45,062 bases of DNA from Opitutales bacterium (GTDB lineage Bacteria; Verrucomicrobiota; Verrucomicrobiia; Opitutales; Oceanipulchritudinaceae), in assembly GCA_020831485.1 (NCBI GenBank), contig JAFIGG010000026.1, forward strand, positions 1 through 45,062, in the 5' to 3' direction. The notes under the pieces are model-generated. The model saw only the letters and a program-made list of their open reading frames with translations, did no database searches and had not been told where the DNA came from. Made by a program: the position numbers and the translations under genes. This document shows, piece by piece, positions 30,894 to 41,250 of this stretch. Every line of letters begins with the position of its first letter. Position 1 is the stretch's first letter.

Positions 30894-33647
30894 ATGAAGA
30901 ATCCTACCTTTGCAACCCGCTGGAATGCGGATCTGATTGATCAACACTATAAGGAGTGGCTCGAAACTCCCGAAAAGCTCGACCCCACCTGGCGGGCATT
31001 TTTCGAGGGTTTCGAACTGGCCTCGGGCAATGGCTCAGCGACCGTAGAGGGCGCTCAGCAGCCCCAGTCCACCGGATCCAGGGCCGAGTCCGCGATCAAA
31101 CAATCTCGATTTACAGGTGCGATTTTTGCCTACCGATCAATCGGCCACACCCAAGCCAGGATCAATCCGCTGATGCGGGAGGCCCCGGAAAACCCGCGCC
31201 TTTCGCTCGAACGCCTTGGCTTTAAAGAGGCAGAACTCGACGAGGTATTCTGGACCGGGAACTATCTGGACGGCACGGAAATGAGCATCCGGAATCTGCT
31301 GGATAGCTTAAAGCAGACCTACTGCGCGTCGATCGGGGTTGAATACCTGCATATTCAGGACACAGCGCAGAGGCGTTGGCTACAATCAAAAATAGAGCCC
31401 AGTCGCAACCAGCCCAAATTCCCCGAAGCCAAACGGCTGCGGATTCTCGACCGTGTTGTCAAGGCCGAGCAATTCGAACGCTTTCTGCACACACACTACG
31501 TGGGCCAGAAACGCTTTGGCCTCGAAGGCGGAGAAACCATCATCGCCGCACTTGACTCGCTGCTTGAAAATGCCCCAGGCATGGGCGTCAAAGAGTTCAT
31601 TCTGGGCATGGCCCACCGGGGCCGCCTGAATGTGCTGGCCAACGTCATGCGCAAATCCTTCGAGTATATCTTTCACGAATTCTCGGAAAACTACATCCCC
31701 GACATGCTCCACGGCGATGGCGACGTGAAGTATCATCTAGGATATGACGCCGAATTGAAAAACACGAAGGAAGAGGAAATTACAGTCCGCCTCGCAGCCA
31801 ACCCCAGCCACCTGGAAGCTGTGAACCCTGTCGTCGAAGGCCGGGCCCGGGCCCGCCAGCGCATTCTCAACAATTCGACCGAACGCGGTAAGGTCATTCC
31901 CATTCTAATTCACGGTGACGCAGCTTTTGCCGGCCAGGGCATCGTTGCTGAAGTACTGAATTTCTCCCAGCTACCCGGATACCGCACGGGAGGAACCATC
32001 CACTTTATCATCAACAATCAGATAGGATTTACCACCGACCCGTCCGAATCCCGCTCATCCCACTACTGCACCGATGTGGCAAAGATGATCGAAGCGCCTA
32101 TCTTTCACGTCAACGGCGACGACCCGGAAGCGGTTGTGTGGGTTACCGAATTGGCCCTCGAATACCGACAGGCCTTCAACTGCGACGTCGTCATCGACAT
32201 GTATTGTTACAGACGCCATGGTCACAACGAGGCCGATGAACCTGCATTCACGCAGCCGGTACTCTATGATCGGATTAAGGATCACCCGCCCGTCAGCACT
32301 GTCTACAGCAAGCGTTTGCAGGAGGCCAATGTAATCGAAGCCAAGCAGATTGAAAAGATGGAGGAGCGCCGCCGGAATGACCTTAAGCAGAGCTATGAGG
32401 AAATGCGCCGCAAGGAAAAGGCCGGCGAAAAGATTATCAAAGCCATTGAAGGTGCAAACTCCATCTATCAGCCACAGTATGCATTCAAGGATATCCAAAC
32501 CCAAGTACCAGCGGACCAACTGGAACATGTGGCCCGGGCCCTCACCCACTTTCCGAAATCATTCAACATCAACCCTAAAATCAAACGCCAGTTACAGACC
32601 AAACTGAAAGCCTTTGAAGCGGGTGAAGGCGTCGATTGGGCCTTCGCGGAATCCCTCGCCTGGGGCACCTTGATGATGGAGGGCTACCACGTTCGCCTCT
32701 CTGGACAAGACAGTGTCCGCGGAACATTTTCTCAGCGACACGCCATTTTCTACGACTCCAAGACTCGCGAGAAGTATGTGCCTCTGCTCGAAATGAAGGA
32801 CCGCAAGGGCTTGCTATGCGTTCACAATTCGACGCTGTCCGAAGCCGGGGTACTTGGTTTCGACTACGGTTATTCTCTCGATTACCCGGAAATGCTCTGC
32901 ATGTGGGAAGCCCAGTTCGGTGATTTCGTCAACGGGGCTCAAGTCATTATCGACCAATTCATCTCCAGCTCGGAATCCAAATGGCAACGAGTCAGCGGCT
33001 TGGTAATGCTCCTGCCCCACGGTTACGAGGGCCAAGGCCCAGAGCACTCATCGGCTCGATTGGAACGATTCCTGCAGGCCTGTGCGGAAGACAACATCCA
33101 AGTGGCCAATCTATCTACACCCGCACAGTACTTTCATATTCTGCGCCGCCAGATGCACCGTGACTTCCGCAAGCCATTGGTGATCATGGCACCGAAGAGC
33201 CTGCTCCGACACAAGCAGGCCACTTCCTCAATTGCAGAATTCACCGATCAGTGCTTCCGCTCCATCCTGGATGACAGCTCGGCCGACACCAAAGCCAAGC
33301 GCTTGGTTTTCTGTTCGGGCAAAGTCTATTACGATCTCGAAGCTTACCGGGTAGAAAAGGAAATTAGGGACACCGCAATTATTCGTGTTGAACAGTTCTA
33401 CCCCTTCAACCGCGAGCTTTGCTCCGAAATTATTGCCCGCTACTCGAAGGCCAAGAGCTTCGCCTGGTGTCAGGAAGAGCCTCAGAACATGGGTGCCTGG
33501 AATTTTATGGAGCGCTACCTGAAAAGCTGCTTAGGTGCGGAAATCGCCTACTCAGGCCGCGATCCGGCAGCCAGCCCGGCCGTTGGATCACTGGCCATCC
33601 ACAAAAATGAGCAGCTCGAACTGGTCAAACGCGCTTTCAATCTCTAA
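30894..33647 (+). CDS. sucA: 2-oxoglutarate dehydrogenase E1 component SucA
   Basis: Thiamine-diphosphate-dependent decarboxylase that starts the 2-oxoglutarate dehydrogenase reaction in the TCA cycle. From the ATG at 30894 the protein has 917 residues, as expected. The N-terminal E1o segment reads [20 protein letters not shown] and [11 protein letters not shown]. Core motifs are [82 protein letters not shown] and [20 protein letters not shown]. An in-frame TTG at 30852 would add 14 unrelated residues. It is followed by sucB after 25 bases. A 7-base inverted repeat (TCGGTTT at 30780, AAACCGA at 30819) lies in the upstream gap. Confidence 0.98.
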   Translation: MKNPTFATRWNADLIDQHYKEWLETPEKLDPTWRAFFEGFELASGNGSATVEGAQQPQSTGSRAESAIKQSRFTGAIFAYRSIGHTQARINPLMREAPENPRLSLERLGFKEAELDEVFWTGNYLDGTEMSIRNLLDSLKQTYCASIGVEYLHIQDTAQRRWLQSKIEPSRNQPKFPEAKRLRILDRVVKAEQFERFLHTHYVGQKRFGLEGGETIIAALDSLLENAPGMGVKEFILGMAHRGRLNVLANVMRKSFEYIFHEFSENYIPDMLHGDGDVKYHLGYDAELKNTKEEEITVRLAANPSHLEAVNPVVEGRARARQRILNNSTERGKVIPILIHGDAAFAGQGIVAEVLNFSQLPGYRTGGTIHFIINNQIGFTTDPSESRSSHYCTDVAKMIEAPIFHVNGDDPEAVVWVTELALEYRQAFNCDVVIDMYCYRRHGHNEADEPAFTQPVLYDRIKDHPPVSTVYSKRLQEANVIEAKQIEKMEERRRNDLKQSYEEMRRKEKAGEKIIKAIEGANSIYQPQYAFKDIQTQVPADQLEHVARALTHFPKSFNINPKIKRQLQTKLKAFEAGEGVDWAFAESLAWGTLMMEGYHVRLSGQDSVRGTFSQRHAIFYDSKTREKYVPLLEMKDRKGLLCVHNSTLSEAGVLGFDYGYSLDYPEMLCMWEAQFGDFVNGAQVIIDQFISSSESKWQRVSGLVMLLPHGYEGQGPEHSSARLERFLQACAEDNIQVANLSTPAQYFHILRRQMHRDFRKPLVIMAPKSLLRHKQATSSIAEFTDQCFRSILDDSSADTKAKRLVFCSGKVYYDLEAYRVEKEIRDTAIIRVEQFYPFNRELCSEIIARYSKAKSFAWCQEEPQNMGAWNFMERYLKSCLGAEIAYSGRDPAASPAVGSLAIHKNEQLELVKRAFNL

Positions 33648-33672
33648 CATACGTCTCTTTTGAACCTTTCCT

Positions 33673-34950
33673 ATGGCAACTGAAGTCAAAGTTCCCGCTC
33701 TCGGTGAATCCATTTCATCGGGCTACCTTGCAAAATGGCATGTCCAATCCGGCGATTACGTCGAATCAGGCCAAACCCTCTTCGACCTGGAGACCGACAA
33801 GGTGACCTCCGAAGGCACCGCTGAGGTGTCCGGCGTGATCGAGCTGAAAGTCGAAGAAGGCGATGAAGTCGAAGTCGGCGCGGTCATTGCCGAAATTGAT
33901 GAGTCTGCGAAAAAGTCCACCGACGACAAGGGCGCCGGAGACAAAAGCAAGGAGGCAAAAGAGGACAAGGAAGACGACTCTGCAGATTCCGAAGATGAAG
34001 ACGATGAGGGAGCGGGCTCCGACCATCCGTTCTCGCCCGCGGTGCGCCGACTCGCCGAAGAATCGGGAATCGACCCTTCAAAAGTCAAAGGCAGCGGCAA
34101 GGATGGCCGCGTAACCAAAGGCGACATGCTGGAGGCAATTGAAAAGTCCGGTTCCTCGGACTCAAAAGACTCGGATAAAAAGGCGCCCAAATCCGACCCG
34201 AGCGCAGAAAAGCCTGCCGAACCCAAAGCCAAGATCAGCAAGGATCCTTCCGAACGCCAAAGCCGCCGCAAATTGACCCCTCTGCGCCGCACGATCGCGA
34301 ACCGCTTGGTTCAGGCCCAGCAGACGACTGCGATGCTGACGACCTTCAACGAGGTCGACATGAAGGCCGTCATGGACCTGCGCAAGAAACACCAGGAGGC
34401 CTTTGTCGAACAGTATGGTATCAAACTCGGCTTCATGAGTTTCTTCACCAAGGCAGTTGTGCACGCCCTCAAAGCGGTCCCGGCTATCAACGCCCAGCTG
34501 GACGGAGAAACCTTGATTGAAAACCACTACTACGACATCGGCATCGCCGTCAGCACGCCCAAAGGCCTGATGGTTCCGGTTATTCGTGACTGCGATCAAT
34601 TGTCCTTCGACGGGGTTGAAAGCGAAATCCTCGCCTACGCCAAAAAGGCGCGTGACGGCAAAATCGGCATCGACGACCTCCAGGGCGGCGTATTCACCAT
34701 CACAAACGGGGGGATCTTTGGTTCCATGCTTTCCACTCCGATCCTGAACACACCGCAATCGGCAATCCTTGGCATGCACACCATTCAGGAGCGCCCGGTA
34801 GTCCGCAACGGCGAGATCGTAATTCGGCCCATGATGTATCTGGCACTGAGCTACGATCACCGCATCGTCGACGGAAAAGAAGCCGTCACCTTTCTGGTCA
34901 AAGTGAAAGAGCAACTCGAAGACCCGAGTCGCCTGCTGTTTGGAATCTGA
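33673..34950 (+). CDS. sucB: Dihydrolipoyl succinyltransferase E2 component SucB
   Basis: Transfers the succinyl group to CoA and forms the core of the 2-oxoglutarate dehydrogenase complex. The 425 residues contain one lipoyl domain with Lys43 in ETDKVTSEG and a long acidic/lysine/serine linker (about 78-115). The peripheral subunit-binding domain follows at about 116-155 ([20 protein letters not shown]), then a second charged linker. The catalytic domain (about 200-425) has [34 protein letters not shown] and the active site [13 protein letters not shown]. This is the classical one-lipoyl layout. Spacing to lpdA is 19 bases. Confidence 0.97.
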   Translation: MATEVKVPALGESISSGYLAKWHVQSGDYVESGQTLFDLETDKVTSEGTAEVSGVIELKVEEGDEVEVGAVIAEIDESAKKSTDDKGAGDKSKEAKEDKEDDSADSEDEDDEGAGSDHPFSPAVRRLAEESGIDPSKVKGSGKDGRVTKGDMLEAIEKSGSSDSKDSDKKAPKSDPSAEKPAEPKAKISKDPSERQSRRKLTPLRRTIANRLVQAQQTTAMLTTFNEVDMKAVMDLRKKHQEAFVEQYGIKLGFMSFFTKAVVHALKAVPAINAQLDGETLIENHYYDIGIAVSTPKGLMVPVIRDCDQLSFDGVESEILAYAKKARDGKIGIDDLQGGVFTITNGGIFGSMLSTPILNTPQSAILGMHTIQERPVVRNGEIVIRPMMYLALSYDHRIVDGKEAVTFLVKVKEQLEDPSRLLFGI

Positions 34951-34969
34951 TTCCTGCCCATTTCTATTT

Positions 34970-36364
34970 ATGTCTGAATCCACATTTGACATCGCAATTA
35001 TTGGCTCCGGCCCAGGCGGCTACGTCTGCGCCATCCGTGCAGCCCAACTGGGCCTCAAGGTAGCGCTGATTGAAAAAGATCCCTATCTGGGTGGCACCTG
35101 CCTGAATGTCGGTTGCATACCAAGCAAGGCTCTACTGCATTCGACCGAGCTTTACCACGCCATCGAACACGGCGAGGCCCATGGAATTGAAACCGGGCAG
35201 CTGAAGATGGACATTGAGCGCCTGATGAAGCGTAAAACTCAGGTCGTCGAACAGCTTCGCAAGGGAGTAGAAGCCCTCATCAGCAAACGCAAGGTTGAAC
35301 ACATCCAGGGCTGGGCATCCTTCAAAGACGCACAAACAGTCAGCGTGAAGGGTGACAAAAACAGCGAAGTAAAAGCAAAGAACTATGTCATTGCAACCGG
35401 TTCCGTTCCGGTCGAGCTACCCTTCCTGAAGTTTGATGGCAAGCAGATCGTCTCCAGCGACCACGCGATCGCCTTCGACAGCATTCCAAAATCAATGCTT
35501 GTCGTGGGGGCTGGCGCCATCGGACTCGAGCTAAGTTCCGTCTGGGCACGCCTGGGAACCCAGGTAACCGTAGTCGAGTTTCTGCCGAACATTGCCGCAG
35601 GCTCGGACGACGATATCAGCAAGCTGGCAGAACGGATTTTCAAGAAACAGGGGATCAAGTTTTCCACAGCCACCAAAGTGACGTCAGCCGAGCAAAAGGA
35701 GGACGAGGTCATTCTCAAGGCTGAGCGCAAAGGTAAAGAGCTCAGCTTTAGCGCCGAAAAGGTTCTGGTGGCAGTGGGGCGGAAACCTTTCACTGATAAG
35801 CTGGCTCTGGACAAAGCCGGCGTCGAAACCGACGACAAGGGCCGGATCAAAGTCAAAAAGCTGAAGACATCAGCTGACAATATCTGGGCAATCGGTGATG
35901 TCATCGAAGGCCCAATGCTGGCGCACAAAGCCGAAGAAGACGGCGTAGCCGTAGCCGAAATGATCGCCGGCAAGCCCGGGCATGTGGATTATTCCAAGGT
36001 ACCTGGCGTAATCTACACCCACCCCGAAGTCGCTTCTGTTGGCCTCACCGAAAAGGCCGCCAAAAATCAAGGCATTGAGGTAAAGGTCGGCCAATTCAAC
36101 CTGCGTGCCAATGGCCGTGCCATTGCTCAGGATGCAACCGATGGCGTCGCAAAGATCATTGCGGATGCAAAGACCGACCGAATTCTCGGAGCCGCCATAA
36201 TTGCCGCTGGCGCTTCAGAGATGATCGCTTCCATAGTGGCTCACATGGAATACGGTGGCAGCGCCGAAGACATTGCACGCACCATCCACGCCCACCCGAC
36301 GATTTCCGAATCCATCAAGGAAGCTGCGATGGACGTCAGCAAATCCGCGATTCACGCTCTCTAA
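34970..36364 (+). CDS. lpdA: Dihydrolipoyl dehydrogenase E3 component
   Basis: FAD-dependent enzyme that re-oxidises the lipoyl group of SucB, passing electrons to NAD+. From the ATG at 34970 the protein has 464 residues. The FAD-binding start is AIIGSGPGGYVCAIRAAQLG. The redox disulfide is Cys44-x4-Cys49 in GGTCLNVGCIPSKALL. The NAD-binding motif is VVGAGAIGLELSSVWARLG, and the C-terminal active-site base lies in HAHPTISESIKEAAMDV. Its place after sucA-sucB suggests it serves this complex first, although one E3 may serve others. An in-frame ATG at 34940 overlaps sucB and is less likely. Confidence 0.98.
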   Translation: MSESTFDIAIIGSGPGGYVCAIRAAQLGLKVALIEKDPYLGGTCLNVGCIPSKALLHSTELYHAIEHGEAHGIETGQLKMDIERLMKRKTQVVEQLRKGVEALISKRKVEHIQGWASFKDAQTVSVKGDKNSEVKAKNYVIATGSVPVELPFLKFDGKQIVSSDHAIAFDSIPKSMLVVGAGAIGLELSSVWARLGTQVTVVEFLPNIAAGSDDDISKLAERIFKKQGIKFSTATKVTSAEQKEDEVILKAERKGKELSFSAEKVLVAVGRKPFTDKLALDKAGVETDDKGRIKVKKLKTSADNIWAIGDVIEGPMLAHKAEEDGVAVAEMIAGKPGHVDYSKVPGVIYTHPEVASVGLTEKAAKNQGIEVKVGQFNLRANGRAIAQDATDGVAKIIADAKTDRILGAAIIAAGASEMIASIVAHMEYGGSAEDIARTIHAHPTISESIKEAAMDVSKSAIHAL

Positions 36365-36393
36365 GCATTGGCCCCTTGGTCAAATGAAACGCC

Positions 36394-36762
36394 GTGCCCT
36401 TTTCACGCGATGTTGAAAACTTGATCGCAAACCTCCGGAACCTTCCGGAGAAGCGATCCAGGGCGCGCGAGCACCCGACCAAAGATCTGGCCTCGTTGAT
36501 CGAAAATTGCTTTGAACATTATGAGATCGGCAAGGAAACACCCGAATCCATAATCGCGGAGAACTGGACCCAGATCATCGGCGAACGCTTCGCATCGCGC
36601 TGCGCGCTGGAACGAATTGACCGCTCAGGGCGCATGGTCATTCAAGTGGCGAACCCAATCCTCCGCAGAGAGCTTGGTTTTGTCGAAGACCGCATAATGA
36701 CCCGAGTCCGCAGCCTCAATCGCTGCGGTCACATCCGGGGGGTCGTATTCAAAGCCGGCTAA
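36394..36762 (+). CDS. DUF721/DciA-like protein
   Basis: DciA-type proteins load the replicative helicase DnaB in bacteria without DnaC. This 122-residue protein has the DUF721 pattern: ENWTQIIGERFASRCALERI, then the strand-turn DRSGRMVIQVANPILRREL and a closing GHIRGVVFKAG that resembles the family's I-R-I-R-V-end. The N-terminal about 40 residues are basic. It starts with GTG at 36394, since the nearby ATG at 36384 is in another frame with an early stop. It lies 29 bases after lpdA, and its stop is two bases from the end of the convergent exbD. Confidence 0.75.
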   Translation: MPFSRDVENLIANLRNLPEKRSRAREHPTKDLASLIENCFEHYEIGKETPESIIAENWTQIIGERFASRCALERIDRSGRMVIQVANPILRRELGFVEDRIMTRVRSLNRCGHIRGVVFKAG

Positions 36763-36764
36763 GC

Positions 36765-37175
36765 TCAGTTGGTCTGCGTAACGCTGATAATCTGCGCGCC
36801 GCCCAATTTGGCCCTGTCCATAACTTGAACCATCAATCCGGAGAGCGCACCGCTCTCAACCTGCAGAATAACGGGGACCCGTTGCTGCGACAAAGCGTTG
36901 CGGACAATCAACTCGATACGGCCGAGAGGCACCATTTCGCCCTCGTGGACCACTTGATTGTTGGAAGTTAGACGGAACATGACCGGATCGCGGTCATCGT
37001 CATCTTGATCTTCGGGAGGCTGAGGAGTGGGCTTATCCACATCCAGACCTTCTTCCTCGACGAACACTGTCGTGACGATAAAGAAAATCAGCAGGATAAA
37101 GACCATGTCAATCATCGGGGAAATGTTGATATCGGTCTTTTCTTCAGTCTTTTTTACGTGCCTTCGGCTACTCAT
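36765..37175 (-). CDS. ExbD/TolR-family protein, lone
   Basis: Subunit of a proton-driven energy transducer of the inner membrane (ExbB-ExbD-TonB or TolQ-TolR type). The 136 residues show a basic N-terminus and one transmembrane helix, SPMIDMVFILLIFFIVTTVF, carrying the essential Asp23. An acidic proline-rich linker (PQPPEDQDDDDRDP) leads to a periplasmic domain ending MDRAKLGGAQIISV. No exbB/tolQ partner is adjacent. The gene upstream is divergent, and the one downstream is convergent and two bases away. It is therefore monocistronic or its partner is elsewhere. Confidence 0.9.
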   Translation of the reverse strand: MSSRRHVKKTEEKTDINISPMIDMVFILLIFFIVTTVFVEEEGLDVDKPTPQPPEDQDDDDRDPVMFRLTSNNQVVHEGEMVPLGRIELIVRNALSQQRVPVILQVESGALSGLMVQVMDRAKLGGAQIISVTQTN

Positions 37176-37371
37176 GAAAGTGAAATTAGGTAATTGTAAG
37201 GATGGGCTGAGCGAATCTCGAATTCACCGCAGCTACTGACAAAGATGCTTTCAAGCTTCACATCGTTCAAGAAAAAAGCATTCAGCAGAAAAAACAGATC
37301 AATGTCCTACTTCGGCAAAGATGCCTGATCCTTGCATTTTTCAGGGTTTCTGTGATGCTACCTCCCCTTTC

Positions 37372-38478
37372 ATGAGATTTCAACCCACCAAGCCATTTAT
37401 CTACGGCGAAAGCCCAGAACGTCTCGGGGCTTCCCTGAAAGCTGCCGGACAGCCCGCTTTCCGCGCAAAGCAGATACTGGAATGGCTTTATAAACAATGG
37501 GTTAGCTCATTCGAAGAGATGACAAACCTGCCGCTTTCTCTGCGCGAATGGCTCGATAAAAACTACCATCTGGCACCCTCCAACACCGTCATTGTCAAAC
37601 GCTCCAGCGACATCACCGAAAAGCTGTTGATCGAACAACAGGACCGGTCGCTCATTGAAACGGTCCTGATCCGCTATCCGCAGCGGGGCGTCGGCCAGGA
37701 GGATTCCCGTAAAACCATTTGTGTCTCCAGTCAAATCGGCTGCGCCTACGGCTGCAAATTCTGCGCATCCGGCCTCGACGGCTGGCGACGGGACCTGCAC
37801 GCAGGAGAGATTGTCGCCCAGTTCCTGCACGTGGCCCGATTGGAGGCCGAACGGGAGAGGCGGGAACCAAAAGACGGCGTTCCTTTTGATAACATCGTCT
37901 TTATGGGCATGGGTGAACCCCTGGCCAATTACGACAATGTCGTGCAGGCTATTCGCACTCTGAATGCCGACTGGGGACTGCATTTCGGCGCGCGCCGGAT
38001 CACAATCTCAACCTCGGGTCTAGTCCCGGAAATTCGCAAACTGGCGGATGAACCGATTCAGTTCCGTCTGGCCCTTAGCCTCCACGGAGCGACGAATGAG
38101 GTTCGCAGCCGAATAATGCCGATCAACCGTCGCTACCCGCTTGAGGAACTGCTCCCTGCGGTCGCCTATTTCGCCGAGAAACACGGCCGGATGCTGACCC
38201 TCGAATACATTCTAATCGAAGATGTGAACGACAGCTTTGATCAGGCCGAAGCGCTGTCCCGAATCGCCCGGGATTTGCATGCCCATGTCAATGTCATCCC
38301 CTACAACCGCGTTGAAGGGCTCAACTGGAAACGCCCCAATATCAAACGCCAAATGGCGTTTTCACAGGTCCTGCGCAGCAACCAGGTCAGCCACACGGTG
38401 CGCAAGGAAAAGGGGCACGACATCGACGCTGCCTGCGGCCAACTGCGCCTGCGGACCGAAAAAGAACGCGCCTCCTGA
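37372..38478 (+). CDS. rlmN: Dual-specificity RNA methyltransferase RlmN
   Basis: Radical SAM enzyme that methylates C2 of A2503 in 23S rRNA and A37 in some tRNAs. From the ATG at 37372 the protein has 368 residues. The iron-sulfur ligands are Cys124, Cys128 and Cys131 in CAYGCKFC. The mechanistic cysteines are Cys117 (KTICVSSQ) and Cys355 (IDAACGQL), close to the numbering of the Escherichia coli enzyme (118 and 355). Other family blocks are FRAKQILEWLYKQWVSSFEE, FMGMGEPLANYDNV and RLALSLHGATNEVRSRIMPI. An ATG at 37321 would add 17 residues without family character. It is divergent from exbD and precedes uppS by 78 bases. Confidence 0.97.
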   Translation: MRFQPTKPFIYGESPERLGASLKAAGQPAFRAKQILEWLYKQWVSSFEEMTNLPLSLREWLDKNYHLAPSNTVIVKRSSDITEKLLIEQQDRSLIETVLIRYPQRGVGQEDSRKTICVSSQIGCAYGCKFCASGLDGWRRDLHAGEIVAQFLHVARLEAERERREPKDGVPFDNIVFMGMGEPLANYDNVVQAIRTLNADWGLHFGARRITISTSGLVPEIRKLADEPIQFRLALSLHGATNEVRSRIMPINRRYPLEELLPAVAYFAEKHGRMLTLEYILIEDVNDSFDQAEALSRIARDLHAHVNVIPYNRVEGLNWKRPNIKRQMAFSQVLRSNQVSHTVRKEKGHDIDAACGQLRLRTEKERAS

Positions 38479-38556
38479 AAAGGCACTAAAACATTGCGTT
38501 TGCCGCTTCCAAAGCTTTCGATTCTCGCCTTTTGAACGCCGCTGTAAATCTTTGTC

Positions 38557-39296
<740 letters not shown>

Positions 39297-39300
<4 letters not shown>

Positions 39301-40103
39301 AACAACGTGTCATCAGTACTCTCCTGCTCTGGGCCATTGTCATTCTCCTGCCATTGACGCTCGGTCTCCCCGGAGCCACAATCCTTGTCGCCGTCTTTGG
39401 ACTACTCTCAATGATCGAGCTGCGCGATTTACTCAATCGCAGCGGTTTCTCCCTTTCGGCCATCTGGGCTCCTTTGGGCGGTATGGCCCTGCTAGCCATC
39501 GCAGCAATCTATCCAACCCAACCCGAATGGCTGCTCGCCGGCTTTTTCAGCTTACTGGTGGCCGGAACCTGCTGCGTGCTCCTGACAGGGACAGTCGAAC
39601 GCTTTCCCCAGCAGGCCGCAGCCTGGCTGCTGTTTCTCTGTCTGATTCCGCTTCCGTTTGCCATTGCCGCGCAGATGCTGGTCATGCCAGGCATCTGGGT
39701 CTTTGTTTGGATCCTCGCGGTCGCAAAATTCACCGATGTTGGCGCCCTGCTGACCGGCCTGATGATTGGCAAACACAAGATGGCGCCACGCCTCAGCCCA
39801 AAAAAAACCTGGGAAGGTCTCGCCGGTGGACTGGTCACAGCCGTCTTGATTTCCGCGCTTTTCATCACCTTGTTCGACGAATACCTGCCGTCGTGGCTCA
39901 ACCTGGTCAACGGCCTCTGGATGGCCGTTCCTGTCGCCATCGCGGGAGTGCTTTCAGACTTGCTCGAATCCGCCCTGAAGCGGGCCGCAAAAGTCAAAGA
40001 TTCAGGCAATCGGATCCCTGGCATCGGCGGCATCCTCGACCTGACCGACAGCCTCATCCTGTCACTGCCGGTAGCCTATATCCTTTTCCTTATTGTTATC
40101 TGA
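39297..40103 (+). CDS. cdsA: Phosphatidate cytidylyltransferase CdsA
   Basis: Membrane enzyme that makes CDP-diacylglycerol for phospholipid synthesis. From the ATG at 39297 (overlapping the uppS stop) the protein has 268 residues with about seven to eight transmembrane helices. The conserved C-terminal core is KKTWEGLAGGLV, then SDLLESALKRAAKVKDSGNR and IPGIGGILDLTDSLI. In the textbook signature the last part is GHGGxxDRxDS; here His is Ile and Arg is Leu, while both aspartates remain. A longer frame from 39189 runs inside uppS and is not favoured. dxr starts one base after its stop. Confidence 0.95.
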
Positions 40104-40104
40104 T

Positions 40105-41250
40105 ATGACCGCCCGCAAGCGCATTTTGTTGATTGGAGCCACAGGCTCTATCGGCACCAGCACGATTGAAGTGATCGCGGAGCACCTGGATGAGCTTGAA
40201 CTCGTTGGCATTGCTGCCAGGCAGAATGCGGCTCAGTTGGAGCACATCCAGCAAAGTATGCAGGTGAAGCACTGTGTTCTAACGGAACGCGACGGAGATG
40301 AAGCGCTGATTGAGATGCTGCGCAACGTTCCGGCGGACATTGTGGTCATGGCTATGGTTGGCAGTGCTGGTCTGCGCCCTACCCTCACAGCTATCGAAGC
40401 TGGTATGGATGTCGCATTGGCAAACAAAGAAGTTTTGGTCATGGCCGGTGAGTTTGTCATGCGAGCCGCACGCACCAGCGGAGTGCGCATCCTGCCGATA
40501 GACAGTGAACACAACGCTATTTTCCAGTGCCTCGAAGGCGTGCCCCGCAAATCCGATATTCGCCGCTTGGTGCTGACCGCATCGGGCGGCCCCTTCCGCG
40601 ACTGGACGCTGGACCAAATGGCCAATGCAACAGTCGCTGACGCCATGAAACACCCCAATTGGAGCATGGGCCGAAAAATCAATGTCGACTCCGCCAGCAT
40701 GGCCAACAAAGGCTTGGAAATGATCGAAGCCCGCTGGCTGTTCGACATGCCTCCAGAACGCATCGACGTGGTCGTGCACCCGCAGAGTATTGTCCACAGC
40801 ATGGTCGAGTGCATCGACGGCTCATTGCTGACTCAATGGTCTCCCCCCTCAATGACCTACGCGATCCGCCATGCACTCTTTTATCCTCAAAGACGACCGA
40901 GCTCTACACCCGGCGTAGATTTCAACCAGGCGCTGGATTTGAATTTCAGTCCTCCGGACAACCAGCGCTTTCCCTGCCTGCGGCTCGCTAAGGAAGCGCT
41001 TCAAAAAGGTGGCACCGCTCCGGCCCGCTTCAATGCAGCCAACGAAATAGCGGTCGAACACTTCTTGCAAAAACGCCTGCCCTTCCTTGCGATCCCTCAA
41101 GTGATCGAACACTGTTTAACAAATGGGGTCCAAGAATGGACGGCCAACCGTCTCGAAGATATCCTCGCAGCAGATCAAACCTGCCGCAAACAGGCCGCTG
41201 TTTTTATTGCAGACAAATTTCCAAGCAATCCACTGACGCATGACAACTGA
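40105..41250 (+). CDS. dxr: 1-deoxy-D-xylulose 5-phosphate reductoisomerase
   Basis: Converts DXP to MEP with NADPH, the first committed step of the non-mevalonate isoprenoid pathway. The 381 residues show the NADPH loop LIGATGSIGTSTIEVI, MAMVGSAGLRPTLTAIEAG, ALANKEVLVMAGE, PIDSEHNAIFQCLEG, SMGRKINVDSASMANKGLEM and HPQSIVHSMVECIDGS. The C-terminal FNAANEIAVEHFLQKRL is typical. It starts one base after the cdsA stop and overlaps rseP by 11 bases. Together with ispG it shows that this organism uses the MEP pathway. Confidence 0.98.
   Translation: MTARKRILLIGATGSIGTSTIEVIAEHLDELELVGIAARQNAAQLEHIQQSMQVKHCVLTERDGDEALIEMLRNVPADIVVMAMVGSAGLRPTLTAIEAGMDVALANKEVLVMAGEFVMRAARTSGVRILPIDSEHNAIFQCLEGVPRKSDIRRLVLTASGGPFRDWTLDQMANATVADAMKHPNWSMGRKINVDSASMANKGLEMIEARWLFDMPPERIDVVVHPQSIVHSMVECIDGSLLTQWSPPSMTYAIRHALFYPQRRPSSTPGVDFNQALDLNFSPPDNQRFPCLRLAKEALQKGGTAPARFNAANEIAVEHFLQKRLPFLAIPQVIEHCLTNGVQEWTANRLEDILAADQTCRKQAAVFIADKFPSNPLTHDN

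Noticed and set aside
34162-34992. 276-codon minus-strand frame opposite sucB
   Set aside because: Shadow of the sucB catalytic domain and linker.
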